Shown: positions 45,501 through 57,843 of the stretch, piece by piece | Numbering within the stretch: position 1 is the stretch's first letter | How the letters are laid out: every line of letters begins with the position of its first letter | Assembly: GCA_015143295.1 (NCBI GenBank) | Contig: CM026563.1 | Span: forward strand, 5,518,001-5,582,000 | Origin: Tetracentron sinense | Lineage: Eukaryota > Streptophyta > Magnoliopsida > Trochodendrales > Trochodendraceae | Reading direction: 5' to 3' | Length of the DNA: 64,000 nt | The notes under the pieces: generated by a model | Told to the model about the DNA's origin: nothing | Database searches by the model: none | The model's input: only the letters and a program-made list of their open reading frames with translations | Translations under genes and position numbers: made by a program

Positions 45501-48500
45501 TGTAGGGAAACTGGAAAAATGCTGGGCAATATGTGAAAAAAATAAAATAAAGCATTACTAATTATGAAAAATTATAAATAAATATTTTATATATTAGATA
45601 TTTATTTGGGCTATTTTCTTAAAAAAATTAGGACATGTTTTGAGTTTTACTGGCAAAAAAATAGCTACTTTTTCAAAAAGTCACGAAAATTTTGTGCATT
45701 GGTCATTCAATGAAAGAGGCGCAAATTATTCAGGACTGTTTGAAAAAATCACAGCACATTCCTACTATGATATGGTGAAAGAACATAAAGCAAACATCTG
45801 ATGTAAGTGAACCTTTAAAGTGCAATAAATCAAACATATACTGTCTGTTATATGTGGACCTTGAAAGGTCATATATGCACCAAAACAATCAATCTCTTTA
45901 TTAAAAATGGAAGAATAAAAAAAGTCATCTGTTCTTGAAGATCTGGAACGGAATCTACCTCCACATCCCCTGTTATACTACTAGGAAATTTGTCCAGATT
46001 AGTAGACCCAGACTCCAAATGAGATATATCCCTCTTTGCCCACATATCGCCTAATCCTTCTGTTGTATTGGCTTCTGTAATCAGTGATGCAGGATCATGC
46101 TTGAAACTGTAAAGCTTAGATGCAAGACCCTGGGAATCCCTCCACACACGAAGCCCTTTCGATCTTTCCTCAACTGCCGCTAGTACAGCTGGTCGATGTT
46201 TTTCTCTCAAATGTTGCAGTCTAGCTTCATTTACGGCTTGGTAACCCATGCAAGCAGACAAGACAAGTTGGCTGCTGTCAAATGTTGAGCCAGCAAGAGA
46301 CTGCAGTAAAGTAACTGCATCTCCAGCATCCTTAGTTGTAACTAATGCAGGACCTACAAGAATCAGGGTGAAATTAAACTCCATGCTTTAAGAAAATTCC
46401 TGTTAGCATACCACTAAACACATCACACCAATCATAAAACCAAATGTTTTTCACCCAGTACCATATAACTCCATCAAAGCAAACGCTGTTCGAAATAGCA
46501 TGACACGATTTCCTTCAAACAGAAGCACATCCCAGACTCGAAGAACTGAAGTCAAAATAAACCCATCAGAGGGCAGATAATCTTATCAATTTTGAGAGTG
46601 CAAGTTCAATGACCAATAAGATGACCAAATATCAGAAAATTTAGAGTCAGCTTTGAATTGAATTGAATTGCTATAGATGCAACATAGAACCTGACCACTT
46701 TCCCATGGAAGCATATTCATAAAAATGGAAAGGAACCATGGTCCAGTAACCCATGCCACCTGCACTCCCAGGTAATCCAGATGATTAACTGCACCAGAAG
46801 CATAAATGAAATAAGAAAACAACTCAGCCTGCTGCCTATAATGAAAATATCGGAAAAAGGATAGTAATAGTAACAATGATAACAAGAGACAAACTCAATT
46901 TGGGAAATCTCTCGCGCACTAACTCCTCAAAAACAAGTTGATCCACCTGACAAAACAGAAACTTAACTGAATAAATCTTTAGCTACTGAACACTGTTCAT
47001 CTGCAGTTATTTAGGTATCCTCCTCTTCTAGTTTACGGTGAGTCGGTGACATCACAAAAATGAAATACTTGTTAACCAATCTTGAATGGTCAGAACAGAG
47101 GTACAATAAACATTACCTGAGATTCGATCATTTCCTCTGAATAGTAGCCATCAAAGTAATTGTCGATAATACCCATCAAAGCCCTGAGAGATTTTATCAA
47201 ACTCAGAGTCAATAAAGCCAATTCAGCTGTTACTATGACAAATGTAAAGTTTATCATGCTCCACAGATAGAATAAACTCTGTTCAGCCGTCATTAAACTA
47301 TTCTTTAATAAAATAATTGAAGACAATCAAGCAATTAATAAGACAGCTGTAATGTTGATCATGCGACATATACAGAGAATGCTCTATCCAGCAGACTTAT
47401 AAAATCATTCTTCCACAGCTAGCAAAAGGAGTATCCCTGTTGAAAATAGCATGGTAAATAAGCTTTCACACCTACCAAAATGCATTTTCCTCAGGCATTA
47501 GAAGTAGCAATAAGCCGGCAAAGAAATTCATGGCCTGCATGTGCATTGAATTCAAAAAAAAAAGTACAAGAACTTAATCAACATCACATGAGGACGGTAA
47601 ATTTTATTGAATAGGGCAACAGAATGGAAGTGGAAATATTACTAGTAACTGCAGAAAACAAAAATGCACAATGAAACACAACTATCTCGGTAGAAGTCTC
47701 ATAATATGTGATAAATTTGATTACTCTCTCATACTCCATAGTCTGTGCAATTACAGGTTAAAAAAATCCAACACTCAGATCCTTCTATACAATTTGGTTA
47801 CTCCCCCGTTCGTTTAGGCTGACAGAAAAAATTCAGTCCACCAAATGATACTTAGGAGCATATCCTTGCCATTTAACAAGAAATTTCGTTGCAGTTTCTC
47901 TAGATTATCTGCCACTATAGCCAAAATAGTGAAGAGTGACATGAAGTATATGAGGATGCCTGACACCTTTAGATAATAAAAATTCAGTCCACCCACTAAT
48001 TAAGTGAGTTTGACACCTTTAGATAATAGCCTGGATTTCCGCCCTGCCAATCTCTTCTCCACACGGTAGTAGCATTTAAATGTGCAAATATCTTGGCAGG
48101 AGCAAGGTCGGTCAAATCGTCTGTAGGTACATAAACTGCTTGAATAGAAGATATGGATCCTTCTTTTGTAGAAGTAAATCTTACTTGCGCACTATCAATA
48201 ACCAGGCCAAGAAGCAAAAGTACTTATGAGGGGCTCCCAAGGGCAATCCTAGGTAAGTGGTAAGGAGAGAGGCACTCCTGCATCCCAATTCCCAAACACT
48301 TTGCCAACACATCCGATGAGGGACATCGCCTACTCCAAAATCGGACGCTGTTTTAAAGCATTTGAGAATACATCTAAATTCCCAAGTACATCATCTGGGT
48401 GCAGTGGTGTCACAAATAATAAGGGTGGCCATCCACAAAGTGAAGATGGTACACTATGGGAGTTTGGGGTCCAGGATTGAATCCCTTAATGGTAATGCCC

Positions 48501-51500
48501 TATGCTTTACAACTCAGCCGACTCAACGCTTCTGCCACAATAATACACATAAATGGAAGTAGACGGTCTCCTTCTGTGAAACCCCTTATTAGGAACCCGT
48601 TGAGTACCATTGACAACAAATTGAGAAAGAAGCCGTTAAATAACACATCCTCATCCAGTTTCTCCATTTAAGGCCAAACCCTTAACACTTGAGCATATAG
48701 TCCAAGAAACCCTAGTTGACAAGTTTGGAGAAGAGGACGATCCTCTTTGGACGAAATTATAGCAAGGGAATATAGGTGTAAAAATAGATGGGAAAGTAAA
48801 GATGTGGGAGAGACCATATGGGGTGAATTTATGAAAAGGGATAATGAAGGCCCTTCCGAAGTTTGTAGATCACCTTGATTTTCGGTGGTAGCGGAGCAAA
48901 GATTTTCTTTTGCATAGATAGATGGTGTGGGCAGACTCCTTTAAGGGAGGAGTTTAGATCTATATATATGATTGCCTTGGAAAAGGAGGCCAAGGTCGAC
49001 AATTATTAATTTGGGATGCTGGAGTGGAGGGGTAGTGCGGAATCATGTCTTAAGAAGGAATGTGAATGATTGAGGGCTTTGGGCCCTTGAGACTTGAGAC
49101 TCATAGGCTACAGAATATCCAACTAATGAGGGAAGAGATTGAAATGAAGTTTTGGTGAAGAGAGAATCATGTTGGTTCATGGTCAAATCTTTCTTCCAAG
49201 CTATCTCCAAGAGCCCAAATCAAGCATCCCCATTTAGGGTCATCTAGAGCGAAGTATTCCGGCAAAGGTTTCCTTCTTGTGGATAACGACGCTTGATATA
49301 GTCTTGACAACAAACATCTTATAATTATAGGATGGGAACTATGGTTTAAAAAAGCGCCGAAATCGTTACGTAATGGTTTCGGTGGCCTCCGATACCCGAA
49401 ACCGTACCTTTACCAGTTTATACCGAAATAAATCGTAACGGCCGAAATAGTTACGTAACGGTAACGTTTGTAGGACTGGGTTCCGAAAATCCCTAAACTC
49501 ATTCTAAAACCTCAACTTTGCTTCCTCTCTTCTTTTCTACCTATTCTTAGTACATTTTTTTCCTAAAATCCTTTTGTTTTTTGTTGATTAACAACTTGAT
49601 TTGGGGTTTGATTTAAGAATCCGAGGCAGGTTCTTTATTTTGGGTATGTTTCAACCCTCCACCCATCTAATTTCCTTATTTCTAAATTTTGAGCTTCATA
49701 TTGGCTTTAGAAGTATCTTGTTACTCATTTATTATATGTTTTTTGTTTTGTTTTTTTTCTATTTATTGAGATTTTTTGGGCAAAAAAGAAAAAAAAATAA
49801 GTAAAGGCCGAAACCGTTACGTAACGGTTTCGGTCGTGTCCGTTACGGTGTCCGAAAGCCTTTTTTTAAACTATCATGGGAACTCCCTTATAAATGTTAC
49901 TTATGTATGAAGTAAGGTTTGAAGAATCCGAACGTTCGGTCATTTCAGTCCCTAAACCTTGAACAAGAATTCACGAAATTTCGAATTTCGACCAAAATTT
50001 CTGCCTTTCTTTTTTTTCAATTTTTTATTCATCCAAAATATTCTCCCAAAATTTTGGAATTTAGGCCGAAATAATTAATTTTTTTAATATGTTTTAAATT
50101 TTATTCATGCTTTTAGTAATACAATAGTTATAAAGTTAAAATTATCTTTACATAAATATACTCTGTTTTTATTAAACTTTATGGTTTAATCCTTTATAAT
50201 TCATTCAACTATAAATTTTATACTTTATAAGTTAAAAATTTATGCGTTATATCACATGTACAATGGATATAATAATATTTAAAAATCTATATTTGTTAAG
50301 GCCTTGTTATTTTTGAGACAATTGATCATTGAACTAGACAATTGATCTAATGTTTTCTTAAGGCCTCACTATACATTAATATTACAATATTACATTTACT
50401 AAGCCACAAACATAGGGGAATGATAAACATATTTGTTAAGGCTTCACTATATGTCAATATTACATTTATAGTGGCCATCTCTAAAGTTTTCTTAGACAAT
50501 TGATCATTGAACTAGACAGTCATGATATCTTTAAGTTCAATTACTTTGTGAGCCTCTTATCTGTGGCTAATCAAAGATGTTGCATTTGCCTATGTTTTAC
50601 TCAGTCTCTCTCAATCAAGTGTTTATGGCCTATATATATGGGCATGAACTTCAATTATAGCCATATGTGCCCACATGCAGTTAGCTTGCCGTCTACTCAT
50701 TTCCTCTTCCACTTGCGGAGAGCTATCCAACACTAATGGTCATTTTTTCAACTTTCAAGTAGAATATGTTGTAAGATATATGATATAGCCACGTATGAGT
50801 TAGGACTAGGCAATGGCCTAAAATCTAGTGTGTTGAGATCAAGATTGGATTAACAATAATAATTAAAATCATAAAATAGCAATCCTATCACAAATAAATA
50901 TTCAAGAAAATTCAAGAAAACAATTTTATAAGGATTCGAGGCCACTTCACAAACCTACAATACAACCCTTAGTAAAAAAAAAATACAACCCTCAGTTATA
51001 TCTGCGAGGGTTGTATGGAAGTCTATGCTTCCACAAGCTTAGGTAATAACTCTCAATTCAATGTAGGTTTTCTAACCGTTTCTAGGGTTTCGAAGGGTTG
51101 TATAGGGTTAGGGTTTTTGGATTTTAATGAATAGGGTTTTAGGACCTTAATGTTTTAGGGTTTTGCAATTGTAGGAAGGCTGTTTCTGCAATGGGTAAGG
51201 GATTCAGAGGCTGTAATAGGCTAATAGCAAGAGTAGGGACCGTCGGAATGTGTGACAGCAAAGGGGAGAAGCTTGGATAGCCTATGGCTGCAGAGAATGG
51301 CTGGAACAGCCTATGGCTGATCTGGGACAGCATGATAATACCTGTGGCAGAAAGGTTTGGGATGGGAATGGGGTACGGGCCGTACGGCAACCAAAAGGGG
51401 TTTGGGAGTGGCTGTAACAGCGAGAAGGAGGGCTGCAGGGGCTGAAGTTTGCTGGGAGAGTGTTGGGGGAGGCTGTGGGTACACGGAGGAGGGATAGGAA

Positions 51501-54500
51501 GGCAAGGGGGCTGGCGGCAGCAATTGGAAGGTCAGGGTTTTGTTGGTTTCAATGGGAAAAGAGATCTAGGATTTCATTTTGGGTTGTTATCGTTTCAATA
51601 AAAAAAAAAACAGGGAAATCAAAGAGAGAAAGGAGAACAAGAAAGAAAATATCAAGAACATACCTTAGAATTGTTAGGGAATCACAACCATTCACATGAG
51701 AATACTCAAGAGTACTTTCTTTCGTTCAAAAAATTCATTAACTAAAATTTCCAGCAAAGTAGGGGTTCAAAATTCAAATAAGTGCAAAACCCTAATTGTT
51801 AAAAGACTAAAATAACCAAACTAATGAAAAGACTAAATAACCTCACCAATGGAACGACTAAAATAACAAAACTAATGAAAAGACTAATAGTAAAAGTCCA
51901 ACCCATTGGTCTTTCTCCTAACTAAAATAAATCATGGTAAATCAGCCCATATGCACACCTTCTTAATGTGGGGTCTTTCCTAATAAACCATGTGTACACA
52001 TGAGGTCTTCAATGCCCCAAATTATCAATCCAAAGTGACATATGGGCCTTCTTCTTCTTCTTCCACCTCTGGTAAACCTTAAACTCCTTGTGATGCTGGA
52101 TATCCGCATCAATATATGTACGAACTCAAAAACCAGCGAATACAGAATCCAGCAGTAGAATTAGATCCACTTTCTAATCAGATAAACCAAAGTACTTATT
52201 GTTAATAGACAGCAGAAGCCCAGTTCTTGAAGGACAGAATCAATCAAGTCTTTCTCAAATCTCTGGTAATATCAGATATGTATTTGCGATAACCAGATTA
52301 AGCAAATATACAAATCTGAACAGCAGATAAGAACCAGGGGCACCTCTGCAAAGTTGAGTTTCATCCAACGACACAGAATTTCAACAAGGTTTCATTATTC
52401 TTGATCTCCTGCCAAACAGGCCCATTCCAGTTGCGAAGCAATACAACTCAAACATCCAGTATTCCTTCAACCAATAATGATTATTCACCAAATAGCATTG
52501 CAAATTTGTCATGTCAATCGGCTAGCATCCTCAGAATTTCTCGAGTCCCGTACTTTCCACATACCACAACAAAAGGCATTGATATGAATTTTTAAAGGAT
52601 CATGACTCTAAGGCTATAAGACCTACTTGACACAATGTCTCTACTCTCTCAAAAATCCATTATAACCAATGAATCCTTGCTCAATAGGATTTGCATTACC
52701 TATTGAGCAGGGATCAAAGTTTATCCAAGTAATAGCTTCTTCCGGGGGTACCAAACGACATGCACATATTGAGGGAAAGGAGATAAGGATGCAATCGAAG
52801 TCCAATCCCTCAAAATATCATTATCAGATATCCCTCTAAACAAATAGAGATAGATGCCCAATGAGGAAATCTAAGCTTGATCTTCTCAATGATGATATGC
52901 ATGCTGAGAACTTGTCTTTGAAGATCCTTGTATTTCTCTTTTCCTGTATAATCCATAAGATCACACTAGGCACTGGTTGGGCTCATTATCATGTGCCCAT
53001 ATCCATTCCGTGAACACTGCTATTTAAAAAGATGAAAAAAAAAGGTAAATCGGTAGCTCTTAATCTAGGAAAAACTCAAAATGGGTCCACCCACCTGCTT
53101 CCAACATTAAGAAATCCTTCCTTGTTACCTTGTGTGAAAATGGAAGCACGGTCTTGTGAACTCTGACTTGAAAGCCTCTTTTTGCTGGTTCTCAATAAGA
53201 TTCAACTCAACTAAATAGTATGTCTACAAAGGATTACACCCACGCTTATCAAAAAGACTCTTGTGCCATTGATAAAAAAAAGTAATGCCCATGCACTGAC
53301 CAAGCACCTACGCTAAATAAAATTTAGCCATTTCAAGATGTCGTGCATAAGCTAGTAACACTACCTGAATACTACGAATGATACCACCAAACCTAGGTCA
53401 CTAGTAGGTAGTAGCGTAGGCTGCTGTTGCAAGTGCGCTGCATACACCATAAGCATCCAACACCTGAGTATAACATTGCTGATGAACTCACAAGACATCG
53501 AGACCAATCTAAATCGAGCAAAAATGAAGAACGACTCCCACGAGACAAAAGGAGTAGTTCGGATCCCCTTGCCATTAAGTTAGCTAAAACAATAAAACAC
53601 CGAACTTAGCTAAAATGCCAACTTATCAACACTTTTATTGATAATTCTAGAACTAATATTTTACCAAAAATGGTAAAAAAATAAAAATAAAAAGGTTCTG
53701 GAACTAATCTATCACATGGAGTTGCAGACATGAGCTAAGGACACACAAGTAAATCTAATGCAGACATCGGAGCATCAAGTGTGTGAGTGTATGAGCGAAG
53801 GAGGAGGAGAGCCCCTACACATGTTTCCTTGTGGATGGACGACATGTACATGGGGTTGATTCGAGCTTTTGATGGATGATTTGGAGCGTTGAAGGCCTCA
53901 TGTGCACATAAGATTCATCATGAAGACCCCACATTGGGAAGATGTGCACATGGGAATAAATCAGCATGTCTCTTTATGTTAGGAGTTTAATTTGGGCTTT
54001 TATAAGGCCCAAATTGGGCCTTATGTGTGGTACTAGTGAGTTATAATGTTAATTTAAGTAATTGATGGTACTTTAATCTTATTACATGTTATTAGGTTTT
54101 TATTATGTTTTAATCTTGACCATCGATTAGTTTAATGGCCTAGATTTCGTAGGAGGTTTTAAGAGCCTTTATAAATAGTTGTAAAGACTCTTTAATGAGA
54201 TACATAAATTTTATGAAAGAAATATGAGAGTTTTTTGGCTTTTAGAATCTCCTGTGATGGGAATGGTGTGATACCAATTTTGGAGTGATTCCAAGGTAAT
54301 CTTTCTATTTTCTTCTTCTCTATCTCTCTCAAATCACTATTCATGGGTTACTATTCACAGCAACTATTCTCCATTGTTTCTTCTCTCTATTTTTTTTTTT
54401 TCTTTACAAAACCGTAATTACACAAACCCTAGATACCATTATCTTGCTGCCCCCAAATCCCTAGCCTTTCTCCCATCACTGTTACAGCCCCCCAGCCCAA

Positions 54501-57500
54501 CTCCCAGCACTGCTGCACCTTTTCCTAATTCCTACAGTCCCCCCTATTGCTGCCACACCTGTTCCCAAGTCCTTGTGGCTGCTGTAGCATTCCCCAATCT
54601 TCCCCTATTGCTGTCACAGCCATACTACAAGCCCAGAACAGCCTATACCTTATTGCCACAGCCCCTTGCAGCATTCCTATTGCTGCATCAACACAAAAAC
54701 CTTCTTTCCTGCTGTCCCAAGCCTTCTATAATCCCCCTCTGCTCGCTGTCCCCTTACCCTACAGCCACCCCCAGTCCATATTAATTGCTTTCCAAGCAAA
54801 AGTTCAACCCTAAAACCCTAAAGAGAGCCTTTCCATAAAGCAAAAGTCAAAACCCTAAAACCTAATTCTTTTATAATTCCCTTTGTTATTGCTGCTGGGT
54901 TTTTTTTGTGATTCAATACAACAATGTTTGAAACCCTAAATCACATGCATATTACAACCCACTAACACTTGTTGAGCCTAGACCTATCTTTTGAAATCCT
55001 CAATTGAATAAGGAAATTACATTATTATTGAACTGAAATCCCTAAGTTAGTGGAAGTTCTTACTTCCATTACGATCACCCAATTCAGATTTGAATGTTCA
55101 TTATTACAGGATTGTGACTTGACCTAGGATATTACAAATTCCCTTATGGGCTTTCTTTATTGTAGTTGTGGAATCCTAAGTAATTTTATGATTTTCATTA
55201 TTACCACAATTCAATTTTGATTTCTCAATCATATCATCCTAGATTTATTAAACTGTCCTGCATCAAATCCCTCAATACAAGTCTTGGTTAAACTTTCAAG
55301 TGGAGTGTGTTACTTGTAAGAGAAATAATGACTTGACCAGTGGAGACCTCAATTGTGCTTAAGAGACACTGCATTATTAGCCAAGCATAGCCTTGGGACT
55401 TACGAATCTAGGATTTTAATGATATACTGAAGTATCAATTTTATCCAATTTGCAATACTAACAGTTCTAAAACCATAGCAGCCAATTTGAGTTGCATGAT
55501 GGAAATCGATATCAAGATGCACACCAAATTGGAATTAGATAAAATCGGAGTCTCTCGATATTTAACATTATTGTTTAGTCCTTTTTCCCAACATAAAACA
55601 TGTAGTCCATAAAGTTAATGCCATATGTATTAAATTATACAAGTTTGATATCCTTAAGCATATGAACTCTTTCAATCCCAAATACCTGACAGTACCCAAC
55701 AGAGGGGTTATGTCGAGCATATGCCGTAAGTAAACGCCTTAAAGCATTTCTACCATCCTCATCCAAAGCAGGATGACCTGGGAATGTTCGAGGCAAATCC
55801 TGCAAAGAGAACATAAAAATTAGGTTAATGAGAAACTTGGATTGCAATACCGTATAAACCAAGGTGGCACCTACAAATTGAAAAGATTGAACTTTGGAGT
55901 ACAAAGCCCATGCATTTAATGACCTTCTCAATCTGTCCTTTCCATTTCTCAGGTGCGCGTACATTGTCTCTTGATCTCCCACTAGAATTGTTCAATACCG
56001 AACTATCATGTTCCTTGCTGTCACCAGTATTTGCATCTGGAGCTAGCAGATCCTGGTAATATCTCTCCACCCGACGTGCCCTCACACCCACAAAGGCTTG
56101 CCATAACTGTAATTACAAAAGTAAATAAAATATGAAGCTTATTTACCACAATATGTCCTCAAATAGAATCAATAAAATCAAGAGGATTGATTGTACCTCT
56201 CCCCTAAGAGCCATCGGTACTCCCCCGTGAACAAGGCACTCCAGCTCTTCCTTCCAAGGAAAGAAAGGTTCTGATGAGACCCCAACACCAGCACCAATTG
56301 CCGCCCCATAGGCATTCACAACGTCACTTGAAGGGGCGTCTTGAATTGGATCTGTTCTGTCCACATCGTAGAACTCTTCTTCAGAATCCTCTTCAAAAGC
56401 TCCTTTTAAGGGTCTCGCATCTTCAATCGGAGGGAGAAGGTTTCCACTTCCAGCATCTTGATCTTTCGGACGATTCTTCCTCTTCTTGACACGAAAACTC
56501 ATCATATGTTCAATAGTGCCAAGGGACGGTCTAATTTGAGCCCATATTTGGACCTTATGGGTTTTTGTTTCCTTTTCCACAGTCACCACCTCCTTTTCCG
56601 GAACGTTTTCAGTTGAATCCTCAAAAATGTGATTCCTGCCACTTGAATCATCCTCTTCAATACCCTTCTCCAAAGCAGCCTCAGCTTCCTGCCCAGTAGC
56701 TTTAGCAAGCAATGCCTTGTTATCTTCCTCCTTCGATAAGCCGTTTATAGGCAGTTGAGCAGACTCTGCTTGCCGTTCCAGGAAGTTCGTCCATCTATCC
56801 GATCTTTCCTCTTCCTCCTCCTGAAAACATGAATATATCACAAAAACAGGACAGGCCACCTTTAAAAAAAAAAAAAAATTCTTTTGGACTAGAAAGAGTG
56901 AAACCTACGACTCATATACCTTGTATATATTAGCATACTCCCGGTATCTTTGTAAGTGTTGAGGTCTCACAGCGAACCCATAGGTGTCCCTGTTCACAGT
57001 AGAATCTATTAAATTCTCAAACCCAATTAATCAATCATCCCAATTCCAAAATTCACCAATGAAACATTGTCAGCAAGTTCAAGAAAACATCATACATCAC
57101 AAACTAAAGCAAAACAAGACGGAAGTAAGTTCCTGTTTTTCACCAAATAAGAACATAAAATTGCAAACTATAAATTAGAAAACAGTAGAATACCATAAAA
57201 TTGCAAACTATAAACTAGAAAACAGTAGAACACCAAGCAAGATGTTGTTCATTTTACCTGGAATCGACCTCCAGAGAACGCCTACTAAATTTGAACAACA
57301 AAATATTCCACTAAGCATTCAATCCCACTGCCCATAATGCTGAGCATTGCCTCAGCACGAACTCAAAGCACTAACCTTCATACCACTTTTCACACTTCAC
57401 ATCGAAATTGAGACCTACTACGCACATTACAGTAACCCTAAACCCTAACTCCCAACAAATCAAATACGTTTCAAAGACAGTAAAAATTTCTTTTACTAAC

Positions 57501-57843
57501 TAAAAAAGACGCATTCCTCTCTTCGAAGAAAAAACAAGAAGAAAATAACTAAAAATCGAAGTGCCTGTCAGGTACTGCTTTGATCATAACCTAACAAGAT
57601 GAAGCGATGGACAGGATCAAGAAGAAAACATGAATCGCATGCAACATTACGCTCACCTAAGAGTAAATTAGACATGATTTTACTCTATCGATCGAAAAGA
57701 GAGAAAATGAAAACCTATAATCAGAGAGAGTTTTTCTGAGAAGTGATTTGCGAGGATCTCGGGATTCAAGAACGCGTGGAAAGATCGGGAGATTGAGAAA
57801 TTCACCTCTTGTGCTCGAATGAGATGAGAGGATTCTCCTTCAT
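39566..57843 (-). CDS. Plant TBC-domain Rab GTPase-activating protein, 17 exons, damaged donor and C-terminal tail
   Basis: Exons: 57806-57843, 56920-56989, 56197-56820, 55924-56106, 55686-55799, 47476-47534, 47117-47183, 46895-46946, 46696-46788, 46462-46545, 45929-46353, 44449-44510, 43622-43691, 41810-41890, 41579-41680, 39985-40109, 39566-39653. They give 778 codons from ATG 57843 ([13 protein letters not shown]). An acidic N-terminal third ([10 protein letters not shown]) precedes a TBC domain at about 235-470. It has the Arg finger IEKDLPR (R309) and the Gln finger VGYCQ (Q343), which together hydrolyse Rab-bound GTP, then ENAFWALMGI and [15 protein letters not shown]-terminal coiled coil (about 600-740) ends in [17 protein letters not shown], typical of the plant RabGAP family. 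Two oddities: after exon 11 the expected donor reads ATGACT, not GT; and exon 17 meets an in-frame TAG at 39566-39568 before its WRDRNK motif. Intron 5 is 8.2 kb of repeats. Confidence 0.88.
40475..40800 (-). mobile_element. Possible LINE 3' end fragment in TBC intron 15
   Basis: On the minus strand the segment ends with ATGAATTTCTATTATTACCA, which resembles the AT-rich 3' ends of plant LINEs. There is no coding similarity and no long A-run, so this is tentative. Confidence 0.35.
44700..45010. repeat. Imperfect duplication of about 165 bp in TBC intron 11
   Basis: The block TTTGCTTGCATGGCATACTT, then AATTT, GAGAACGGGGTGGAGC and CATATTTTGGC, recurs about 165 bp on as TTCGCTTGCATGGCATACAT, GAGAACAGGGTGAAGC and CATATTATGGC. 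A GACACTCCATCTAATC word also repeats. Copies are clearly diverged. Confidence 0.7.
45425..45499 (+). mobile_element. SINE 3' half, tentative
   Basis: GTGTGGATACCC, GGGACTAGTC and a closing nine-A run (45490-45498) echo the body of the SINE at 58550-58860 (GTATGGATACCC, GAGACTAGTC). The promoter half is missing. Confidence 0.4.
48025..48187 (-). pseudogene. atpB: Nuclear insertion of chloroplast atpB (NUPT), fragment
   Basis: On the minus strand the frame reads [20 protein letters not shown], then [19 protein letters not shown], against the conserved ATP synthase beta subunit [20 protein letters not shown] / LTDPAPATTFAHLDATTV. The nucleotide words are plastid-like (TTTATGTACCT, GCACATTTA). 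The match fades after the Ala-Thr-Thr-Val block. Only about 160 bp of the roughly 1.5-kb gene is present, with several substitutions, in intron 5 of the TBC gene. It cannot be a working gene. Confidence 0.85.
48330..48718 (-). mobile_element. LINE reverse-transcriptase fragment
   Basis: The minus strand reads [34 protein letters not shown] and [19 protein letters not shown]. This is the GFxxxxGLRQGDPLSPxLF and active-site block of plant LINE RT. It ends abruptly against an oppositely oriented LINE piece. Confidence 0.78.
48719..49330 (+). mobile_element. LINE post-RT fragment, head-to-head with the preceding piece
   Basis: Plus-strand broken frames read [27 protein letters not shown]-like, [20 protein letters not shown] and LLLVDNDA-like. 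This is the section after the RT core of plant LINE ORF2. Many stops are present. Confidence 0.75.
49341..49876. mobile_element. hAT-type MITE with CGTTACGTAACG palindromes and 8-bp target duplication
   Basis: Perfect direct repeats TGGGAACT sit at 49333-49340 and 49877-49884. The ends ATGGTTTAAAAAAGC and the complement TGATAGTTTAAAAAAAGGC pair with small gaps. Both subterminal zones carry CCGAAA and the palindrome GTTACGTAAC. The 536-bp interior has no transposase. Confidence 0.85.
49900..50770. other. AT-rich intronic stretch with short repeats
   Basis: GAAATTTCG-type words cluster at 49960-50060, suggesting another decayed MITE. AGACAATTGATCATTGAACTAGACA occurs in part at 50316 and 50495, and GGCCTCACTATA-type words recur at 50363 and 50440. 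No gene was seen. Confidence 0.45.
50780..52090 (-). mobile_element. LTR-like repeat, left (inverted) copy
   Basis: Read on the minus strand this stretch follows the same order of landmarks as 53750-55270: ATTGAAGACCTCATGTG, GACCCCACATTAAG, a promoter-like zone, GTGATTCC...AAGGTATGTTC, a C-rich stretch, and AACCCTA words. The copies are strongly diverged. No coding domain of a retroelement is visible, so it may be a non-coding LTR element piece or another long repeat. Confidence 0.5.
52091..53749. other. Unassigned 1.7-kb interval between the inverted repeats
   Basis: No domain could be recognised in any frame and no element ends were found. Base composition is ordinary for the intron. It may be the old intron of the TBC gene or the inside of a repeat. 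Confidence 0.35.
53750..55270 (+). mobile_element. LTR-like repeat, right copy
   Basis: Landmarks in order: GTTGAAGGCCTCATGTG, GACCCCACATTGGG, a TATA-like TTTATAAATAG at about 54170, TAATGAGATAC, GTGATTCCAAGGTAATC at about 54285, a C-rich segment at 54440-54780, and AACCCTAAA words. This looks like LTR promoter and leader structure. It is the plus-strand counterpart of 50780-52090 and ends about 400 bp from TBC exon 5. Confidence 0.5.

Noticed and set aside
48456-48671. tRNA or SINE B box at GGATTGAATCCC
   Set aside because: On the minus strand this lies within LINE RT coding words (KGFNPGPQ), and no A box or tail accompanies it.
54374-54784. 136-codon proline-rich frame in the right LTR-like repeat
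   Set aside because: Composition follows the C-rich repeat, and the opposite copy has a similar proline-rich frame in a repeat, not a gene.
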